From NCBI GenBank assembly GCA_035356615.1, contig DAOQSN010000003.1:1-64000 (forward strand): a DNA stretch of 64,000 bases, read 5' to 3'. This document shows positions 18,311 to 26,681 of this stretch, piece by piece (position 1 is the first letter of the stretch; the number at the start of each line of letters is the position of its first letter). This DNA is from JAKQDH01 sp029558835 (GTDB lineage Bacteria; Planctomycetota; Phycisphaerae; UBA1845). The notes beneath the pieces were generated by a model. It was not told the origin of the DNA. It saw only the letters and a list, made by a program, of their open reading frames with translations, and made no database searches. Both the position numbers and the translations under genes were made by a program.

Positions 18311-18912
18311 CGGGCATACATCGGCAGGCCCACCGTGGCCCGTGCAGCGTGTCCCGGTGCGGGCCACGTGTTGGCGGCGTCCGGGAGGCCGACGTCGCGG
18401 GCGGGCCTGCTTAGACAATCTACGTCGGCCGGTGGCCGGCGGTGCGGTGGGGGTAGAGCGTGGGCGGCGAGGTGAGGGCTGCGGGCGGCAAGCGGCGGTC
18501 CCGCTGTTCCGGGACTGCGCCGTCTGGGTTGTGTCGGCACAGGTGCCTTACTATGATCCTGGAGTCTCAACAAGCGGGCGACCGGCGTGGGTTGGGCATT
18601 CGGGCCGGTCTTCGGGCGGTTCCCGGCAACAGATAGAGGACCGGCGGACGCACGGTCGTGCTTACCCCCGGGGCAACACGAGAAGGCGCGGCATGGGCCC
18701 GTCCTGCCGGGCGACCGGTCCGAGCGCCTGGATGAGTGTGCGTGCGGCTTTCCCGGCGGGTGGCCAGGGGGCGGTCACCAGCGCTGTCCGGTGCCGCTTG
18801 CGACAGGCCGTGCCGGCGGAGGCTCTCGTTGGTATCGGGGCGGTCCACGACGGCCACGCGGTGCCGGCCACATCGCCCCGCGGGACACCCGGTGAGGGAG
18901 TCGTTGGGGACC
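18311..18912. other. divergent intergenic region before the 2-oxoacid oxidoreductase
   Basis: About 600 bases between divergent genes. Frames open here are mutually overlapping and show no family features. The only feature I can support is the promoter-like pair at 18529-18557. Confidence 0.45.
18529..18557 (+). promoter_or_regulatory. possible promoter for the 2-oxoacid:ferredoxin oxidoreductase operon
   Basis: TTGTGT (18529-18534) and TATGAT (18552-18557) are separated by 17 bases. The -10 matches five of six and the -35 three of six. It would give a leader of about 350 bases, long enough for regulation, though I recognise no riboswitch in it. Confidence 0.4.
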
Positions 18913-20781
18913 ATGAGCGTGCCTAGCGCGGAACAGCAACGTCAGCGGCGGACCGTGGAGACAATCGACCTGGCGGACGTGACGGTCCGCTTCTCCGGTG
19001 ATTCCGGCGACGGGATGCAGCTTGCCGGGACGCAGATGACGAACACGTCGGCGATTTTCGGCAACGACGTGTGCACCTGGCCGGACTACCCCGCGGAAAT
19101 CCGCGCGCCGGTGGGCACGCCGGCGGGCGTCAGCGGGTTTCAGTTGCATTTCGGTTCGCACAAGCTGCGCACGCCGGGCGACCGCGTGCAGGCGTTGGTG
19201 GCGATGAACCCGGCCGCCCTGAAGGTAAACCTGGCGGATCTGGAGCCGGGCGGCATCCTGGTTGTCAATGAAGACGCGTTTACCGCGGGCAACCTGAAGA
19301 AGGCGGGGTACACGTCCAATCCCCTGGACGACGGCTCGTTGAGCGGCTTCCGCGTGCACCGGGTGCCGATCGAGCGGCTGAACGCCGAGGCGGTGGCAGA
19401 CACGGGGCTGACCGGCCGGGCGGTGGGACGCTGCAAGAACTTCTTCGCGCTGGGGCTGACGTACTGGCTCTACGATCGTTCGATGGAGCCGACGCTCAAG
19501 TGGATCGAGGAGAAGTTCGGGACGCTGCCGGCGGTGGCGGCCGCCAACGCCCGGGCGCTCAAGGCGGGCTACTACTTCGGCGAAACGGCCGAGATGTTCG
19601 AGGCGCGCTACTTCGTGCGCAAGGCCACCCTGCCGCCCGGACGCTATCGCCGCGCCACCGGGAATGAGGCCTTGGCATTGGGGCTGGTGACGGCCGCCCG
19701 GCTGGCGGGCAAGACCCTGTTCTATGGCAGCTACCCGATCACGCCGGCCAGCGACATTCTGCATGAGCTGTCGCGGCTGAAGCACTACGACGTGCGCACG
19801 TTTCAGGCGGAGGACGAGATTGCCGCGGTGACCTCATGCATCGGGGCGGCCTACGCCGGCGCCATTGCGGTGACGGGCACCAGCGGGCCGGGGCTGGCGC
19901 TGAAGGGTGAGGCGATCGGACTGGCCGTGATGACGGAGCTGCCGCTCGTGGTCATCGACGTACAGCGGGCGGGGCCGAGCACCGGCATGCCGACCAAGCC
20001 GGAACAGGCCGACCTCAGCCAGGCGCTGTGCGGGCGACACGGTGAGTCGCCGGTCTGCGTGCTGGCGGCGGGCACGCCGGCCGATTGCTTTGACCTGGCC
20101 ATAGAGGCCGTGCGCATCGCCACCGAGTTCATGACGCCCGTGGTGCTGCTCAGCGACGGCTACATCGCCAACGGGGCGGGGCCGTGGCGGGTGCCTGAGC
20201 TCAGCGCCCTGCCGATGCTGACCGTCAGGCACCCCAAGGCCGGGGAGCCATTTGAGCCGTACCAGCGTGATGAGCGACTTTCCCGACCGTGGGCGCTGCC
20301 GGGCACGCCGGGATTGCAGCACCGCGTCGGCGGGCTCGAGAAGACGGATATCACCGGGCACGTGTGCTATGAGCCGCAGAACCATGAGCACATGGTCCGC
20401 CTGCGGCGGCAGAAGATCGACAATATCGCGCGGACGCTGCCGCCGCTGGAGGTGCTGGGGCGGCGGGACGCGGAGCTGGTGGTGGTCGGCTGGGGCAGTA
20501 CGTATGGGGCGATCACCACGGCCGTTGAACATTGCCAGGCGGAAGGCCTGAGCGTTTCGTCGATTCACCTGCGTTACCTGGACCCGCTGCCACCGGAGTT
20601 GGGCACGCTGTTGCCGCGTTTCGGGCGGGTGCTGATTCCGGAGAACAACCTGGGCCAACTGCGCCGCCACCTGCGGGCGGAGCTGCCGGTGGACCCGCTG
20701 GGGTTCAACAAGGTCCAGGGCAAGCCATTTGCGGTGGGGGAGATCGAGGCGAAGATCCGCGAGGTGTTGAAAGGAAAGTAA
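18913..20781 (+). CDS. korA: 2-oxoacid:ferredoxin oxidoreductase, gamma-alpha fused subunit
   Basis: A 622-residue subunit that, with the next gene, would oxidatively decarboxylate a 2-oxoacid (2-oxoglutarate by family) to the acyl-CoA, reducing ferredoxin. The N-terminal third is the gamma domain (VRFSGDSGDGMQLAG, then PAEIRAPVGTPAGVSGFQL). The rest is the alpha pyrimidine-binding and transketolase C-terminal part (FYGSYPITPASDILHELS, QAEDEIAAV, VITGTSGPG-like AVTGTSGPGLALK, VDVQRAGPSTGMPTK). The gamma-alpha fusion and the conserved STGMPTKPEQ are typical of KorA. The ATG at 18913 fits the family start, with GGGGA just upstream. Five bases separate its stop from the KorB start. Ferredoxin-linked carbon metabolism suggests anaerobic or microaerobic life or a reductive TCA step. 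Confidence 0.92.
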   Translation: MSVPSAEQQRQRRTVETIDLADVTVRFSGDSGDGMQLAGTQMTNTSAIFGNDVCTWPDYPAEIRAPVGTPAGVSGFQLHFGSHKLRTPGDRVQALVAMNPAALKVNLADLEPGGILVVNEDAFTAGNLKKAGYTSNPLDDGSLSGFRVHRVPIERLNAEAVADTGLTGRAVGRCKNFFALGLTYWLYDRSMEPTLKWIEEKFGTLPAVAAANARALKAGYYFGETAEMFEARYFVRKATLPPGRYRRATGNEALALGLVTAARLAGKTLFYGSYPITPASDILHELSRLKHYDVRTFQAEDEIAAVTSCIGAAYAGAIAVTGTSGPGLALKGEAIGLAVMTELPLVVIDVQRAGPSTGMPTKPEQADLSQALCGRHGESPVCVLAAGTPADCFDLAIEAVRIATEFMTPVVLLSDGYIANGAGPWRVPELSALPMLTVRHPKAGEPFEPYQRDERLSRPWALPGTPGLQHRVGGLEKTDITGHVCYEPQNHEHMVRLRRQKIDNIARTLPPLEVLGRRDAELVVVGWGSTYGAITTAVEHCQAEGLSVSSIHLRYLDPLPPELGTLLPRFGRVLIPENNLGQLRRHLRAELPVDPLGFNKVQGKPFAVGEIEAKIREVLKGK

Positions 20782-20786
20782 GAGTC

Positions 20787-21809
20787 ATGCCGGCGGACGT
20801 TACCCTGCCGCAGCTTACGGCGAAGGACTACGCCAGCGACCAGGAAGTGCGCTGGTGTCCGGGCTGTGGGGATTATGCGATTCTGGCGCAGATGAAGAAG
20901 GTGCTGGCCGAGGTCGGCATCCCGCGGGAGAAGCTCGTGTTTGTGTCCGGTATCGGCTGCTCGAGCCGGTTTCCGTACTACCTGGAGACGTACGGGCTGC
21001 ACGGGATTCACGGGCGGGCCATGGCCGTTGCCACCGGCGTGCGGGTCGCCAATCCGGACCTGTCGGTGTGGGTGGTGACGGGGGACGGCGACGGGCTGAG
21101 CATCGGCGGCAATCACTTCATTCACACGATGCGGCGCAACGTCGATGTCAAGGTTCTGCTTTTCGACAACCGCATCTACGGCCTGACGAAAGGACAGTAC
21201 TCACCCACCAGTCCCCAGGGCAAGAAGACGAAGTCGACCCCGCTGGGTGCCATCGACTATCCGCTGCACCCGCTTTCCGTGGCCATCGGCGCGGAGGCGA
21301 CGTTCGTCGCCCGCACGATCGACGTGAACGTCAAGCACCTGGCGGAGGTGCTTAAGCGGGCGGCCGAGCACAGGGGCACCGCGTTCATTCAAATCTACCA
21401 GAACTGTGTCATTTTCAACGACGGCGCGTTCGAGTACGCGACGGATAAGCCCACCAAGGACGACACCACCCTCTACCTCGAGCACGGCAAGCCGCTGTTG
21501 TTCGGCCGGGACCGCAGGCAGGGCATTCGGCTCAACGGCATGACACCCGAGATCGTGACGCTCGGTGAGGGCGTCACCGAAGCCGATCTGCTGGTGCACG
21601 ACGAGAAAGCGGACGACCCGAGCCTGGCGTATCTGCTCAGCCGCATGCACCACCCGCAATTCCCCGAGCCGATGGGCGTGTTCCGCTGCGTGCAGCGCCC
21701 GACCTACGAGGACCTCCTCATGGGTCAGGTGCAGTCGGCGATCGAAGCCCACGGCCCCGGCAAGCTGGAGGACCTCTTCGCCGAAGGCGAGACCTGGGAC
21801 GTGAGCTGA
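20787..21809 (+). CDS. korB: 2-oxoacid:ferredoxin oxidoreductase, beta subunit
   Basis: A 340-residue thiamine-diphosphate-binding subunit. Cysteines for the [4Fe-4S] cluster are visible in WCPGCGDY (Cys24, Cys27), GIGCSSR and QNCVIFND. The thiamine-diphosphate/Mg motif is GDGDGLSIGGNH. The segment LFDNRIYGLTKGQYSPTS matches the family substrate-loop region. The start at 20787 has AAGGAAAG 8 bases upstream, inside the end of korA, so the two are co-transcribed and probably coupled. The length is typical of KorB. Confidence 0.93.
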   Translation: MPADVTLPQLTAKDYASDQEVRWCPGCGDYAILAQMKKVLAEVGIPREKLVFVSGIGCSSRFPYYLETYGLHGIHGRAMAVATGVRVANPDLSVWVVTGDGDGLSIGGNHFIHTMRRNVDVKVLLFDNRIYGLTKGQYSPTSPQGKKTKSTPLGAIDYPLHPLSVAIGAEATFVARTIDVNVKHLAEVLKRAAEHRGTAFIQIYQNCVIFNDGAFEYATDKPTKDDTTLYLEHGKPLLFGRDRRQGIRLNGMTPEIVTLGEGVTEADLLVHDEKADDPSLAYLLSRMHHPQFPEPMGVFRCVQRPTYEDLLMGQVQSAIEAHGPGKLEDLFAEGETWDVS

Positions 21810-21949
21810 CGGGTGGGCCCGGGCCGCCTGGGTTTCAGCGCTGACCTTGTAGCCGTCCGCTCTGCGCCTTATCCTGCCCGCCATGCGGCCGACTTGCCCC
21901 GCAGGCTCGTCGGGAGAGTCGAGTGGACAGGGGCGCAGGAGTGCTCGCC

Positions 21950-23056
21950 ATGGCCAAGCGGCGAAAGGCCCGTTCCCCCGAGCCCGAGGTCTCAGGCCCC
22001 GTGAAGGGCGACTTCATCGCCCCGCCGGAGGCATCGGAGACGGACGAGCGCGAGGACGCTCTGCCGCGGCAAGAGGAGTTCTGGCGCCCGCCGGTGCGGT
22101 TCGGCAGCGTCCCGGTGGAGAAGGAGCCGCTGGGCTGGGACCGCCGGCGCGGCTTCCGCAAGCTCTTCCCGCATGTGCCGCTGCCGTTTCAGGTCATCGA
22201 GCGGGTGACCTTCGGCCATCCCGAGCTGGAGCCCAACCGCCTGTTCTGGGGCGACAACCTGCACGTCATGCGGCAGCTTCCGTCGGAGAGCATCGACCTG
22301 ATCTACATCGACCCGCCGTTCTTTTCCGGCCGGCAGTACAACGTCATCTTCGGCGACCAGAACGAACTCCGCTCCTTCTCCGACATCCGGGAAGGGGGCA
22401 TGCCTGGCTACCTCATCTGGCTCAACGCCCGGCTCTACGAGATGAAACGGCTGCTCAAGAAAACGGGGAGCATCTGTGTTCATCTTGATTGGCACGCGGT
22501 GCACTATGCGAGGGTCGAGTTGGACAAGATATTCGGCCATGGCTGCTTCAGGAACGAGGTCGTCTGGTACTACTACAACAAGATGCATGATCGTCGCAAA
22601 CGCCTGTTACCGCGAGCACATGACGCGATCCTCGTGTTCGGTAAGACATCGGAAGCTAAGTACAACCAGGTCGAGATCCCGCTTGAGCAGCCAGTCAAGA
22701 GACTCGCTCGAAAGAAAATCGGCGGTCGCGCGGTCAACGCCCGTGATGAAGACGGCAACCTACTTTACATCACGAAGAGCTCGCGGGCCCTGGATGATGT
22801 ATGGCGAATCTCAATGCTGCAGCCCGCGGACAAGACCTATCGAATTGGTTATCCCACCGAGAAGCCACCGCGACTGCTGGAATGGTTAATCAAAACTTCA
22901 GCTACGAAGGGGACACGGTCGCCGATTTCTTTTGCGGCGGTGGTGTTACGCCATTCGCGGCTCAGGCGCTCGCTCGCCGCTGGATCGCCTGCGACCAGTC
23001 GCGGGTGGCGGTGGCGATCACGGCCGACCGCCTGGCACGCGGGGCAGAGCAGTTGA
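21950..23056 (+). CDS. Type III-like DNA methyltransferase, N-terminal part (frameshifted gene)
   Basis: N-terminal portion of a site-specific adenine or cytosine-N4 DNA methyltransferase, the modification subunit of the restriction locus. The catalytic motif is DPPFFSGRQYN (a DPPY variant with Phe), followed by LKKTGSICVHLDWHAVHYARVELD and YPTEKPPRLLEWLIK, all typical of beta-type Mod proteins. True homology in this frame ends near 22905. The matching continuation (EGDTVADFFCGGG) is in the -1 frame, so codons from there to 23056 are out of frame. The ATG at 21950 has AGGAG 8 bases upstream; a GTG at 21923 is also possible. The break may be a real inactivating mutation or a consensus error. 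Confidence 0.8.
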   Translation: MAKRRKARSPEPEVSGPVKGDFIAPPEASETDEREDALPRQEEFWRPPVRFGSVPVEKEPLGWDRRRGFRKLFPHVPLPFQVIERVTFGHPELEPNRLFWGDNLHVMRQLPSESIDLIYIDPPFFSGRQYNVIFGDQNELRSFSDIREGGMPGYLIWLNARLYEMKRLLKKTGSICVHLDWHAVHYARVELDKIFGHGCFRNEVVWYYYNKMHDRRKRLLPRAHDAILVFGKTSEAKYNQVEIPLEQPVKRLARKKIGGRAVNARDEDGNLLYITKSSRALDDVWRISMLQPADKTYRIGYPTEKPPRLLEWLIKTSATKGTRSPISFAAVVLRHSRLRRSLAAGSPATSRGWRWRSRPTAWHAGQSS

Positions 23057-23892
23057 TGCTCGACCACGTGACCGTGCCGATCCCGGACTTCACGATCGAG
23101 CACTGGGGGGTGTACGAGTCGCGGCGGCTGGCGGAGATGCCGCCGGAGCAGTTCCGGGCGTTCGTCCTCCGCTGCTTCGGGGCCGTGCCGGAGGAAATGG
23201 ACAGGATTAACAAGATTCACAAGATCAGAAACCAAAATCCTGTAAGTCTTGTAAATCCTGTCCATATTCATGGCTACAAGGGCGCGATACCGGTCTGGGT
23301 GGGCGAGCCGGACCAGAAGAAGGGCGTCACCGCGCAGGATGTGCAGGCGTTCGCCAACGCTATGCGCAAGACGCTCCGCTACCAGCAGGACAACCTGCGC
23401 GAGGGGATCATGCTGGCGTGGGCGTTTCGGCCCGACGCGCTGGAGGCGGCCGAGCGCCTGCGGCGGCTCGAACAGACGGACCTCAACTTCATCCGCCTGG
23501 ATATGATCCGCATCGACTCGCCGCGCTTCCGCGAGCACGTGACGTCGCTGACAACGCAGCACGCAGACTACGAGAACTTCCTGACGTTCGTGCAGGCGCC
23601 GAAGGTCGAGGTGGGGTTCAAGCGCGTGGCCGCGCGGAGCTACGTGTTCGACGTGAGCGAGACGGTCGTGATGAACCCCGGGGCGAAGATCATCAACGTG
23701 CAATGGGACTTCGACTACGGCAAACGCTTCTCCAGTACGCCCGGTTACTCGTTCATCCGCGGGAAGAACAAGGAGGCGCAATTGCAGGCGCAGTACGAGT
23801 TCCCCAATGCCGGGAGGCAGCGTATTGCATGCAAGGTCCAGGATGACCTCGGCGGCGAGGGCCTGTGGACGGCGGAGATTGACGTGGAGTAG
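22882..23892 (+). CDS. Type III-like DNA methyltransferase, C-terminal part (frameshifted gene)
   Basis: C-terminal portion of the same methyltransferase, in the -1 frame. It holds the S-adenosylmethionine motif DTVADFFCGGGVTPFAA followed by RRWIACDQS, which in this permuted class comes after the catalytic motif. Homology begins near 22895; the ATG at 22882 is just the nearest start codon and has no clear ribosome-binding site. A palindromic repeat at 23197-23265 is inserted in frame and adds an Asn/Ile/Lys-rich stretch (INKIHKIRNQNPV). The rest probably recognises the DNA target or contacts the restriction subunit. Two palindromic repeats and the GxxExxY gene separate it from the helicase. 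Confidence 0.75.
   Translation: MVNQNFSYEGDTVADFFCGGGVTPFAAQALARRWIACDQSRVAVAITADRLARGAEQLMLDHVTVPIPDFTIEHWGVYESRRLAEMPPEQFRAFVLRCFGAVPEEMDRINKIHKIRNQNPVSLVNPVHIHGYKGAIPVWVGEPDQKKGVTAQDVQAFANAMRKTLRYQQDNLREGIMLAWAFRPDALEAAERLRRLEQTDLNFIRLDMIRIDSPRFREHVTSLTTQHADYENFLTFVQAPKVEVGFKRVAARSYVFDVSETVVMNPGAKIINVQWDFDYGKRFSSTPGYSFIRGKNKEAQLQAQYEFPNAGRQRIACKVQDDLGGEGLWTAEIDVE
23197..23265. repeat. palindromic dispersed repeat inserted in frame in the methyltransferase
   Basis: The ends are perfectly complementary (ATGGACAGGATT and AATCCTGTCCAT) and the arms continue for about 30 bases around a short centre. At 69 bases it is 23 codons with no stop, so the methyltransferase frame is kept. It is the same family as the copies at 23891-24052 and 24534-24657. 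Confidence 0.85.
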
Positions 23893-24052
23893 ACAGGATT
23901 TACAAGATTAACAGGATTAAGAGAGAGAGAAACAGAATCTTGTCAATCTTGTGAATCCTGTCCAACCAGGCCGAGCAATGATACGGGATTTACAAGATTA
24001 ACAGGATTAGGAGAGAGAACAACAGAATCTTGTCAATCCTGTAAATCCTGTC
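23891..24052. repeat. two tandem palindromic dispersed repeats upstream of the GxxExxY gene
   Basis: Two copies, about 23891-23963 and 23982-24052, each with arms ACAGGATTTACAAGATTAAC and the complement AATCTTGTCAATCCTGT or a variant, around an AG-rich centre (GAGAGAGA). The first begins at the methyltransferase stop codon. Confidence 0.9.
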
Positions 24053-24067
24053 AAAAAAGAGGGCTCG

Positions 24068-24526
24068 ATGACCATTGACCAGTTGACGGAGAAGGTGATT
24101 GGTTGCGCGTACCGAGTTCATAATGAATTGGGGGCCGGGTTCCTGGAGAAGGTGTATGAGAACGCGCTGCGGATCGAGTTGGCTGAGGCGGGATTGCGCG
24201 TGCAGCAACAGCACCCAATTCCGGTGGTATATCACGGCGAGGTGGTGGGCGAGTATTTTGCCGATCTGATGGTGGAGGACTGCCTCATTGTCGAACTGAA
24301 AGCGGTGCAGAGCGTGGGCAAGGAGCACGAAGTGCAGTTGGTGAATTACCTGGCGGCGACGGGCATTGATGATGGCGTGCTCATTAACTTCGGCTCCTCG
24401 GTCCAGGTGAAACGCAAGTTCAGGCGGTACAAGGAGCGGGCACCATCCTCGGCGGTCGCGCCGGGCCGCGCACCGGCGGGGACCGGCGCCCAGCCCATCG
24501 CCGGGAGCGTGGTTGAGGGGCAGTGA
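24068..24526 (+). CDS. GxxExxY protein (PD-(D/E)XK nuclease-like small protein)
   Basis: A 152-residue protein. The name-giving motif is GFLEKVY, in the context GCAYRVHNELGAGFLEKVYE. A nuclease-like core follows: VVGEYFADLMVEDCLIVELKA, where Asp, Glu and Lys fit a PD-(D/E)XK site. VQLVNYLAATGIDDGVLINFG closes the conserved region. The last 30 residues are variable and Pro/Ala-rich. The family is widespread, often in repeat-rich DNA; its function is not established. Here it is enclosed by the same palindromic repeats that occur inside the methyltransferase. A nuclease fold in a palindrome-flanked cassette is compatible with a mobility role, but that is inference. Confidence 0.88.
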   Translation: MTIDQLTEKVIGCAYRVHNELGAGFLEKVYENALRIELAEAGLRVQQQHPIPVVYHGEVVGEYFADLMVEDCLIVELKAVQSVGKEHEVQLVNYLAATGIDDGVLINFGSSVQVKRKFRRYKERAPSSAVAPGRAPAGTGAQPIAGSVVEGQ

Positions 24527-24533
24527 GCAAAGA

Positions 24534-24657
24534 ATGGACAGGATTTACAAGATTAACAGGATGAGAAGGAAGTAGAACGGGACCTTCGGGGTCTTGGACG
24601 TGACGGGACAGACAGGCTGGACGAATCTGATCTTGTCGATCCTGTAAATCCTGTCTA
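24534..24657. repeat. palindromic dispersed repeat downstream of the GxxExxY gene
   Basis: The left arm ATGGACAGGATTTACAAGAT and the right arm (ending ATCCTGTAAATCCTGTCT) are complementary, as in the other copies. The centre is longer (about 60 bases) and different. It ends 14 bases before the helicase start. Confidence 0.85.
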
Positions 24658-24671
24658 ATGATGGGACTGCG

Positions 24672-26681
24672 ATGTTCAACCGCTTCGCACAATACGAGGA
24701 TGCCTTGCGGGACTGGCGCCGGGACGGAATGCCGGGGCTCAACGCCGAGTCCTACAAGTATATCGAGTTCCTGACTTCACCTGACGACGATCAAGCGCCG
24801 CGGGCGGGCACACTCTGGCCGCACCAGTGGGAGTCGTTTCTGCGGGTGGTGTATGCGCATGAGGTCCTGGGAAAGGGCGAGATCGGGGCCGACGGCCTGC
24901 TGCTCAACGTGGTGACCGGCGGCGGCAAGACCGCCGTCATCGCGGCCATCGTCGCCTGGCTGCGCATCGCGCACAGCGTGCAGAAGTTCGTCCTGCTTTG
25001 CCCGAACCTCATCGTGCGCGACCGCCTGGAGGACGACTTCGAGGGCGGCAAAGTGTTCAAGGACCGTGACCTGCTCCCGGCGAACAGGCCCGAGGATTTC
25101 GTTCTGAGCACCCTGGGTAGCGGGAGGCAAGGGGGTTGGGCTGACTTGCTGAGCGCAAGCATCGTGCTGGGCAACATCCACCAGTTCTACCAAAGCAACA
25201 AGGCCGGACAAAGCAACCTGTCGGCGTTGATGAACGGGCCCGGCTTCGCCCTGTTCAACGACGAAGCGCACAACTCACCGGCGCCGGAATACGAGGCCAC
25301 CCTGTTGCGCATGCGCGAGAAGATCGTCCTGCGAGTGGACACCACCGCGACGCCCGACCGGGCCGACGGAAAGGCGCCCGATAGCGACATGATCTATGAG
25401 TACGGCGTGACCGACGCGCTTGCCGATGGACTCATCAAGACGCCGGTGGTCTACCAGCCGGACATCAAGACTGTGGAGTTGACGTACACGGACGCCCGAA
25501 CCAGCGAGCGGCGCAAAGTCGAGGAGATCGACTGGGAGGAAGTCGACCGCCTGGGGCTCAGCGCGACGCAGTGGGTGACGGACGACGAACCGATGCGCCA
25601 GCAGATGGCCATCGCACTGCGCCGCCTGGAGGAACAGGAACGCCGCGCGAAGGGACGCTATCAGCCGATCCTGTTTGTCGTCGCCGTGTGCAAGCTGGAC
25701 GCCGAGAAGGCGGCGGATACGCTTAACAAGTACTTCAAGGTCAAGGCGCTGCTGGTGACCGAGGATAGCGACGAGGCCGATCGGCAGAAGGCGCGCGAGC
25801 TCGGCAAGGAGAGGAAATCGGGCAAGCCGTATCGCGCGGTGGTCAGCGTGCTGATGCTGCGCGAAGGGTGGGACGTGCCCGAAGTCGGCGTGATTCTGCT
25901 TCTGCGCAAGTTTAGCTCGCGCGTGTACGGTCAACAGGTCACCGGGCGGGGGCTGCGGCGGGTTCGCGTCAAGGGTATCGGTGCCGATGAGCCGCAAATC
26001 TGCGCCGTTGTGGATCATCCGAAGCTTGAGCACCAGTGGCTGTGGGACATCTTCAATGCGAAGAAGCGCGAGAACGTCCGCATTGACGACCTGTTTGACG
26101 AGACCGAAGACCTGCCGCCTCCGCCGCCCAAGCAGCAGCTCGACAAGCCGGGACTCGTCATCGACGTTCCGCCCGTCGATCCCTCACTGGTGGACGATGG
26201 CGAGTTCGACGTCGGGGACGTGCCTCCGCCCCCGAAGCCCGTTGAGAACTGGAAGCATGTGCTGGACCGGATCGAGTACCAGCCCACGGTGGTCGAGATC
26301 ACCAAGGTGGGCATTGCCGGTGTAGTCGGGCAGGAGCTGGGCGGACGCGGCTGGCGAACAATCCACTCGGCGCCGGACACCGGGGGGCCGGGCGATGCGG
26401 CCGCGCGTCCGTCTGACCAGGCCGTGCGGACCGCCGTGAAGGACAGACTCCTGGACATGGCCGAGGAGTTGACCGTCGAGGCGGGTTACGCCGCTGCATT
26501 CAAGGACCGTGTGTACAGCGCGCTGCTCCACCACGTCCGGGCCCGGTTCCTGAGCGGCGCTTCCCTCGGGCTTGCCGAGCGCGCGGACGTCGAATTCGCG
26601 TGGAAAATGCTGCCGCAGGTCAAGGCGAAGACCGCGGGGATCCCAGGGCTGATAGCGGGGATCATCGAGTATGGCGATTAG
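24672..26681 (+). CDS. Type III-like restriction subunit, DEAD/DEAH helicase
   Basis: A 669-residue superfamily 2 helicase, the motor of the restriction complex. Visible motifs are Walker A VTGGGKTA, Walker B DEAH (FALFNDEAHNSP), motif III DTTATP and motif VI QQVTGRGLRRV. Upstream of motif I, GTLWPHQWESFLRV is the Q-motif-like region. Family Res proteins usually carry a C-terminal nuclease. Here the protein ends without one (IPGLIAGIIEYGD) and a separate nuclease gene overlaps its last codons. A Pro-rich linker (PPPPPKQQ, PPPPKP) lies near residues 480-525. It is separated from the methyltransferase by the GxxExxY cassette. Confidence 0.88.
   Translation: MFNRFAQYEDALRDWRRDGMPGLNAESYKYIEFLTSPDDDQAPRAGTLWPHQWESFLRVVYAHEVLGKGEIGADGLLLNVVTGGGKTAVIAAIVAWLRIAHSVQKFVLLCPNLIVRDRLEDDFEGGKVFKDRDLLPANRPEDFVLSTLGSGRQGGWADLLSASIVLGNIHQFYQSNKAGQSNLSALMNGPGFALFNDEAHNSPAPEYEATLLRMREKIVLRVDTTATPDRADGKAPDSDMIYEYGVTDALADGLIKTPVVYQPDIKTVELTYTDARTSERRKVEEIDWEEVDRLGLSATQWVTDDEPMRQQMAIALRRLEEQERRAKGRYQPILFVVAVCKLDAEKAADTLNKYFKVKALLVTEDSDEADRQKARELGKERKSGKPYRAVVSVLMLREGWDVPEVGVILLLRKFSSRVYGQQVTGRGLRRVRVKGIGADEPQICAVVDHPKLEHQWLWDIFNAKKRENVRIDDLFDETEDLPPPPPKQQLDKPGLVIDVPPVDPSLVDDGEFDVGDVPPPPKPVENWKHVLDRIEYQPTVVEITKVGIAGVVGQELGGRGWRTIHSAPDTGGPGDAAARPSDQAVRTAVKDRLLDMAEELTVEAGYAAAFKDRVYSALLHHVRARFLSGASLGLAERADVEFAWKMLPQVKAKTAGIPGLIAGIIEYGD

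Larger units (their letters stand above)
23891..24657 (+). mobile_element. palindrome-bracketed cassette carrying a GxxExxY gene
   Basis: The GxxExxY gene is enclosed by related palindromic repeats on both sides (23891-24052 and 24534-24657), with only 15 and 7 bases between gene and repeat. No transposase is present. The cassette separates the methyltransferase from its restriction helicase, two genes expected to be adjacent, which supports insertion. Confidence 0.6.

Noticed and set aside
22880..22910. Programmed -1 frameshifting in the methyltransferase
   Set aside because: No X-XXY-YYZ heptamer in the correct phase and no obvious downstream hairpin. Mutation or sequence error is more likely.
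23891..24657. CRISPR array formed by the repeated ACAGGATT units
   Set aside because: Units are palindromic, of variable spacing, and the spacers are not unique sequences of constant length. No cas genes are present.
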